Source of the DNA: Plantago ovata
Lineage: Eukaryota > Streptophyta > Magnoliopsida > Lamiales > Plantaginaceae
Direction: 5' to 3'
Assembly: GCA_028274465.1 (NCBI GenBank)
Contig: CM051458.1
Span: forward strand, 53,929,253-53,993,252
DNA length: 64,000 nucleotides
The notes under the pieces are model-generated. The model made no database searches, was not told where the DNA came from, and was given only the letters and a program-made list of their open reading frames with translations. This document shows, one piece after another, positions 59,675-64,000 of the stretch (positions are counted from its first letter, which is position 1; each line of letters begins with the position of its first letter). The position numbers were made by a program, and so were the translations under genes.

Positions 59675-59942
59675 TCCTTTTACACAAGTATCTCTCCGCG
59701 AGATACTTTGCAAGCAAAAAGCGGCAGGAAGTCATTCCATTCCTTTTACACAAGTATCTCTCCGTGAGATACTTTGCAAGCAAAAAGCGGCAGGAAGTCA
59801 TTCCATTCCATTTACACAAGTATCTCTCCGTGAGATACTTTCCAAGCAAAAAGCGGCAGGAAGTCATTCCATTCCTTTTACACAAGTATCTCTCCGCGAG
59901 ATACTTTGCAAGCAAAAAAGCGGCAGGAAGTCATTCCATTCC
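59675..59942. repeat. 66-bp tandem repeat with internal palindrome
   Basis: Four units with a period of exactly 66 bp (equivalent bases at 59682, 59748, 59814 and 59880). Each contains the perfect 9-bp inverted repeat AAGTATCTC/GAGATACTT around TCCGC or TCCGT, and GCGGCAGGAAGTCATTCC. A partial copy (ATATCTCTCCTCGAGAT) precedes it. Tat-1 has no equivalent array. Tat/Ogre 3' regions are known to hold tandem repeats that can seed satellites. Confidence 0.9.
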
Positions 59943-60026
59943 ACTAAGGAATACTTACCCGGATCTGATCTTTTCCCAGCAAAAATACCTCTTTTCATAC
60001 GGTCCGAGCAACGTCTGCTCGCACCC

Positions 60027-60034
60027 TATAAAAA
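60027..60034 (+). promoter_or_regulatory. Plus-strand TATA-like box before the Tat-2 3' LTR
   Basis: CCCTATAAAAAG followed by 12 Gs and a purine-rich stretch, 161 bp before the 3' LTR. Its position after the tandem repeat suggests a possible sense promoter reading into the LTR; low confidence. Confidence 0.35.
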
Positions 60035-60176
60035 GGGGGGGGGGGGAGGGAGAGATAGGAGGAGGGAAAGTTACCAAGGTGCGAATACGGAAATCTTTTT
60101 TCGCCCACTACTAGTCGAGGCTCTGCTCGACCTCTACTTCAACATAGTTCCTCAACTATCTTCTACAAAGATACTT

Positions 60177-60194
60177 GGAAACTAGGGGGACATA
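60177..60194 (+). other. Tat-2 polypurine tract
   Basis: GGAAACTAGGGGGACATA directly before the LTR start TGTTAG at 60195. Identical to Tat-1. Confidence 0.85.
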
Positions 60195-60949
60195 TGTTAG
60201 TGTTGAAATATGTCCAGTCTGCATGTACGAACTGGAGCGGTCTAAGAGCGCGACAAAGCATCATAGGCCGTCCCGCAAGGGGCACAACCACACCCAAGTA
60301 TGTCACTAAGGTGTGGATCGACCAACATAGGGTCCGACCATCACTGGGAGGACAACCCTCAAAATAAGCTCCTCACAAGGACAAAGCTGCCAGTGGGCTC
60401 GAGGAGCATCTCTCGGGCTCGAGGAGACCTTACGTCAAGGTAACGCTCCTTGACAGAAACTGAGCAGGACACGACTCGCATCATCCACGCACAAGGAAGG
60501 CACGAGGACCGCAGAGCGACCAGCCATGGTTGCTCTCTTGGGCCAAGGCCCACGGACCGCCTTAATGGGCCTGGGCCGAGGAAGGCCTCAATCCTAGCCG
60601 TACACGTGGCGTGATCCTACGCGACCGGAAACTGAAGGGTCTCAAGTATATAAAGGCCTCATTTACTCCTAAACAGTAAGCATTAATGACACCACACGAG
60701 CACCACTTTCACTACTCATACTAGGGAAGCCTCACAACTCCCTACTCGTAAAGTCGCCTCTCCGGTCTGATACCTTACAGACCGGGCAAGAGACACTAAC
60801 CCCCCCCCCTCTAGTCTATTTCAGGTACGAAGAAGCTACAAGAAGGTTCACCTCCTATCTTAGAGGAACACTACAAGAAGAAGAACTAGAATGACTTAGA
60901 CAAGCAACTCATTGCGAACTTAGAAAGAAACACGAATTACCCTTCAACA
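60195..60949 (+). repeat. Tat-2 3' LTR
   Basis: 755 bp. Compared with the 5' LTR I count five substitutions and one fewer C in the C-tract. TATATAAA lies at 60647-60654. It ends TTCAACA followed by the target duplication AACAC. Confidence 0.95.
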
Positions 60950-61477
60950 AACACTTTTGTCCTCTTTAGTATAGCCCAATTTGGTACCAACACTCATAGG
61001 GATCTTTTCAGGTTTCTCATCCTCTTTGATCCTAAACTTTATGAGCATTTCTTTCGCATACTTTGCTTGATTTATGAATATTCCATCTTTGAGTTGCTTG
61101 ACTTGCAATCCTAGGAAATAATTCAATTTTCCCATCATACTCATTTCAAACTTATTTGTCATGAGTTTGGCAAAATCATCACAAAGTTGCTTGTCCTTAG
61201 ATCCAAAAATTATGTCATCCACATAAATTTGAACTAAGAGTATTTTACCATCATGGTTCATGGTAAATAAGGTTTTGTCAACTTTACCTTTCTTGAAACC
61301 ATTTTCCAGCAAGAACTTAGCCAAGGTATCATACCATGCTCTTGGTGCTTGAGCAACTAAGCGTGCTTTATTTCTTGTTACTTCACCAGACTCGCTCAAC
61401 TTGTTTCTGAGCACCCACTTTGTACCAATAGTTGTCTTGAGCAAGTGACACAAGTTTCCAGACATTGTTCCTTTCAA
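60950..61477 (-). pseudogene. SIRE-2 reverse transcriptase (right of Tat-2), N-terminal palm deleted
   Basis: The minus-strand frame has IGTKWVLRNKL, NKARLVAQ, then directly [18 protein letters not shown]. Compared with SIRE-1, about 90 residues are missing, including the VKSAFLNG box with the first catalytic Asp. The YVDD box is present (IYVDDIIFGSKDKQL), followed by the thumb (MGKLNYFLGLQVKQL). The junction lies in a short shared CAAG string, suggesting a microhomology deletion. It ends at the Tat-2 insertion. Confidence 0.8.
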
Positions 61478-63209
61478 ATTGATCCAGTTCTTCTTGCATT
61501 GCCTTTATCCATTCGGAATGCTTTAAAGCTTCTTCTATGGTTTTAGGTTCAATTTCTGAAACAAAGCAAGAGAACAGTGATTCTACTTCTACGACAGTTG
61601 CTTCTTCAGCAAGTCTATGAGTAGCTTTGGATCTAGTCACTTGGCGTTTATTAATATCGCCAATCATATCCGTAGAGGGATGATCTCTAATCCATTTATT
61701 AACAGGTTTTCTGTTTGTTGGATCAGGATATGTTTGCTCATCAGCATGTGACTCTTTAGTATGTACTTGTTCAGTACTACTGGGAATTTGTGTCTCTGCT
61801 GAGATTTGTTCATCAGCAACTGCTTGTTCAGCATTACTAGATTGAGGTATTTCATCAGCAGGCACTGGAGATTGCGTAATTTCAGCAACTTCCGGAGCAA
61901 CCGCGTCTTTTGTTGGAAATTCTTTGTCATGAACTATATTTATCTTGTCATGACTCGGGGGAGGAGAGTCATTGTCAGAATCATCATTTAGTTCAATTGA
62001 CTTGATTTGCCTAGCATCAGATTCAGTTCTTTGCTCATGTATGATTAGCTTTTTCATACATTCTGATATTTCTTTTTCAGCAGGCACACCTTGTGACTTT
62101 TCGTAGAATACAACATGCACAGATTCTTCAATCTTTTGTGCCTTTTTGTTGTAAACTCTGTAAGCTTTACTATGCAAGGAGTAGCCAAGAAATATCGCTT
62201 CGTCTGCCTTTGGTTGAAATGTTCTTAGGTATTCTCTACGATTGTTAAGAACGAAACATTTGCAACCAAATACTCTTAGATGAGTGATGTTAGGAGGTCT
62301 TCCAACAAACAATTCATAAGGAGTTTTGTTGTATTCCTTAGTAATCAAACATCTATTTTGAGTATAACAGGCGGTATTAATCGCTTCAACCCAATAAGCC
62401 TCACTTATTTCAGTGTCAGCAAGCGTTGTTCTTGCGGCTTCTTTTAGGGTACGGTTCTTCCGTTTAGCAACACCATTTTGCTGTGGTGTTCTTACGGAGG
62501 ATAACTGATGTTGAATACCTTCTGAGGTACAATATTCAGTTATGTACTGGTTTACAAACTCAGTACCATGGTCTGTCCTTATGACTTTTACCTTCTCATT
62601 TTTCATGACTTCAAGCTTATTCAGCAAGTTAGGTATTTCAGTCTTGGTTTCAGATTTGTGCTTGATGAATACTACCCAAGTGAATCTTGAATAGTCATCT
62701 ACCACGACTAGACCATACTTCTTACCAGCATAGCTTGTTGAAGAAGATTCAAACAATTCCATGTACAGGAGTTGTAAAGGTTTTGTAGTTGACGGTACTG
62801 CCTTGTTCTTGAAAGAAGATTTGGTTTGCTTTCCTTGCTGACATGCATTGCAAACACCATCCTTCTTAAAAGTAACCCTAGGTAATCCAACTACAAGTGC
62901 CTTTTTAGACAGCTTATTCATCGTCTTGAAGTTTAGATGACTTGTTCGTTTATGCCATAACCATGCTTTTTCAGCAAGGCAATCATGATCTGAGACAAGG
63001 CATTTTTCAACGTTTGCTGAAGACCAATCAACGGTGTACAAGCCTCCTGATCTTCTTGCAATCATTATTACCTTTCTAGTCTCAAAATCTACAAGTTTAC
63101 ATTCATCACTTTTAATTTCAATGAAGTATCCTTTGTCAGCAAACTGACTCATGCTGAAAAGGTTAAACTTGAGATTTTTGACATAAAAACTCCAGTAATG
63201 GTTATGCAT
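61383..63209 (-). pseudogene. SIRE-2 GAG-pre-integrase, integrase and start of RT
   Basis: 608-codon frame: VKNLKFNLFSMSQFADKGYF, LWHKRTSHLNFKTMNKL, CNACQQGKQTKSSF, MELFESSS (Glu where the first catalytic Asp is expected), IRTDHGTEFVN (second Asp) and NGVAKRKNRT (Lys where the catalytic Glu is expected). YTQNRCLITKEYNKTPYEL and an acidic Val/Ala/Glu linker to RT (ECMKKLIIHEQ, then EELDQFERNNVWKL) follow. A frameshift near 61440 leads to the RT frame. Although long and open, two catalytic residues are changed, so integrase should be inactive. Confidence 0.8.
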
Positions 63210-63403
63210 CCTAACTTCACATCACCATAGCCTTTTGTAGATCCAGAGCCTCCACCAGCAAACCTTATTGTTTGATCTTTAGACCACCGTATATAGTTTA
63301 TAAGGTTATTCTTGTTGCCCGTCATGTGCTTTCCACAACCACTATCAAAGTGCCATATTGCATCGTTTGTCTCCGTGGCTGAAGTCTGCACAATCAAGAG
63401 CAA
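63150..63403 (-). pseudogene. SIRE-2 aspartic protease
   Basis: The frame reads TSATETNDAIWHFDSGCGKHMTGNKNN (split here only for reference; key part HFDSGC, catalytic Asp intact), then GGGSGSTKGYGDVKLG. A one-base deletion near 63185 shifts it out of the integrase frame. There is no ATG; entry is from gag at the same TAA/GTGCAG boundary as in SIRE-1. Confidence 0.75.
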
Positions 63404-63408
63404 ACAAG

Positions 63409-64000
63409 TTAATTATCCAATGATGGATGTCCATTAACATGTTCAAGAATGCGTCCAGTGGAAACCAAAGTCTGAAGTTTTTCAACTTTGACTTGTTTTC
63501 TACTTGCTGAGGAACTATGAGGATTTGAGCTGAAAGACTTTTGACTCGTGCTGGTCAAATCCACTTTCTGATGTGGTGTCTTGCTCTGTTGACCTTTTTG
63601 CTGAACATACTTTTCACTAAGTTCTTTTCTAGCAAGGTTCCTTCTAGTCCTAGCATTGGGAGTCTTTTCAGAACTCTTAGGCTTGATTTTCTTCATCTCT
63701 TTGAAGTATCTTTGCTGACTTTGCTTATACTCATGAAAAAGTTGACTTTGCTTGGTTTTGAAACCTAGTCCACTTTTCGGAGAATGCTGAGCTTTAGCTT
63801 CAGCAACCTTACTTGATTCAGGTTTGTCAGCAAAGGACTTCTGATTACTTTTAGTAATCTTGCCTTTAGTCTTAACAACTTGCTTTTCAGCAACTTGTTT
63901 GGCGGAATGCTTCACAGCATTCTTCATCTTTCCAGTTTGCTTCTCAGCAACCTGTTTTCCTTTTAAAGTCTTGTTACTTTGAGTAGCAACAGCGGGCTTT
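63409..64000 (-). CDS. SIRE-2 gag, C-terminal part, running off the right edge
   Basis: The frame is open from the edge to TAA at 63409-63411. It is rich in Lys, Gln and Ser, with repeated VAEKQ segments, then YKQSQQRYFKEMKKIKPKSSEK and ASRKQVKVEKLQT, ending HPSLDN. It corresponds to 14560-14714, 23472-23715 and 31995-32190 of SIRE-1. No stop is seen in this part. Confidence 0.75.
   Translation of the reverse strand, partial: KPAVATQSNKTLKGKQVAEKQTGKMKNAVKHSAKQVAEKQVVKTKGKITKSNQKSFADKPESSKVAEAKAQHSPKSGLGFKTKQSQLFHEYKQSQQRYFKEMKKIKPKSSEKTPNARTRRNLARKELSEKYVQQKGQQSKTPHQKVDLTSTSQKSFSSNPHSSSASRKQVKVEKLQTLVSTGRILEHVNGHPSLDN

Larger units (their letters stand above)
45732..60949 (+). mobile_element. 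Tat-2: complete Tat-like Ty3/gypsy element with antisense gene
   Basis: Length is 15218 bp as assembled, including about 1.3 kb of probable duplicate and 100 Ns. Perfect target duplications AACAC lie at 45727-45731 and 60950-60954, inside SIRE-2 pol. The order is 5' LTR, primer site, gag, protease, RT, RNase H, second RNase H, integrase, antisense gene (minus), divergent promoter-like block with tandem repeats, polypurine tract, 3' LTR. The extra RNase H after the normal one defines the Tat branch. The LTRs differ by five substitutions and one C-tract base, so it is the youngest insertion whose two LTRs can be compared. Confidence 0.9.
36961..64000 (-). mobile_element. SIRE-2: second SIRE-like copia element, minus orientation, split by Tat-2 and open at the right edge
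   Basis: Element sequence is 36961-45731 and 60950-64000. On the minus strand, from the right edge: gag C-terminus, protease, integrase, RT, [Tat-2], RNase H, hairpin array, internal TATA, envelope-position ORF with short introns, polypurine tract, 3' LTR. The 5' LTR, primer site and most of gag are outside. It is the same family as SIRE-1 and inserted into the SIRE-1 envelope-position ORF. Its pol is mutated differently from SIRE-1. Confidence 0.85.

Noticed and set aside
60035-60050. G-quadruplex in the G-run before the Tat-2 3' LTR
   Set aside because: A single 12-G run plus short G triplets might fold, but homopolymer length is unreliable in this assembly and there is no conserved counterpart in Tat-1.
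59652-60185. 177-codon open frame over the 66-bp repeats, and the idea of a CRISPR-like array
   Set aside because: 66 is divisible by three, so a frame stays open through the repeats by construction. There are no unique spacers; adjacent units are near-identical end to end, and the genome is eukaryotic.

Overview
This window is plant nuclear DNA, and I found no host gene, tRNA, rRNA or CRISPR in it. From about 1.5 kb to the right edge it is a stack of nested LTR retrotransposons. Seed-plant origin, probably eudicot, is inferred from three lineages: a SIRE/Maximus-like Ty1/copia family with an envelope-position ORF, an Athila-like Ty3/gypsy family, and a Tat-like Ty3/gypsy family with two RNase H domains and an antisense gene. 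The species cannot be named. All lineage names come from motif recognition by eye, not from searches.

Nesting, oldest first. Names are mine. Tat-1 (minus, from 1472) is cut at 6874 by Ath-1 (minus, from 6875). Ath-1 is cut inside its integrase at 11008 by SIRE-1 (plus, from 11009). SIRE-1 is split three times: by Ath-2 (14715-23471, plus, TSD GTAAT), by Ath-3 (23716-31989, minus, TSD ATGTT), and by SIRE-2 (from 36961, minus, running off the right edge) inside its envelope-position ORF. SIRE-2 is split inside reverse transcriptase/RNase H by Tat-2 (45732-60949, plus, TSD AACAC). Three elements therefore have both ends and both target duplications in the window. Tat-1, Ath-1, SIRE-1 and SIRE-2 are expected to resume to the right of 64000. 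Bases 1-1471 are an unclassified AT-rich flank.

Coding content. SIRE-1 and SIRE-2 carry gag, protease, integrase, RT and RNase H in copia order plus an envelope-position ORF, all mutated. Ath-2 and Ath-3 have only gag-protease and a downstream ORF2, with no RT or integrase, so they look non-autonomous. Ath-1 has an Athila-type integrase. Tat-2 has gag, protease, RT, RNase H, a second (archaeal-type) RNase H and integrase on the plus strand, and a multi-exon antisense gene on the minus strand with its own TATA box. Tat-1 keeps a second copy of that antisense gene.

Most interesting non-coding structure: (1) seven hairpins with covarying stems and a conserved 7-nt loop between pol and the envelope-position ORF, in the same order in both SIRE copies, followed by a conserved internal TATA box; (2) very short in-phase introns in the SIRE-2 envelope-position ORF; (3) GC-rich dyads placed just upstream of the TATA box in every Athila-like LTR and again about 200-270 bp after the last pol codon, with each element using the same variant at both places; (4) a divergent promoter-like block with a 66-bp palindromic tandem repeat in Tat-2. 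A 100-N gap in Tat-2 appears to separate two overlapping contig ends that were never merged, so about 1.3 kb there is probably counted twice.
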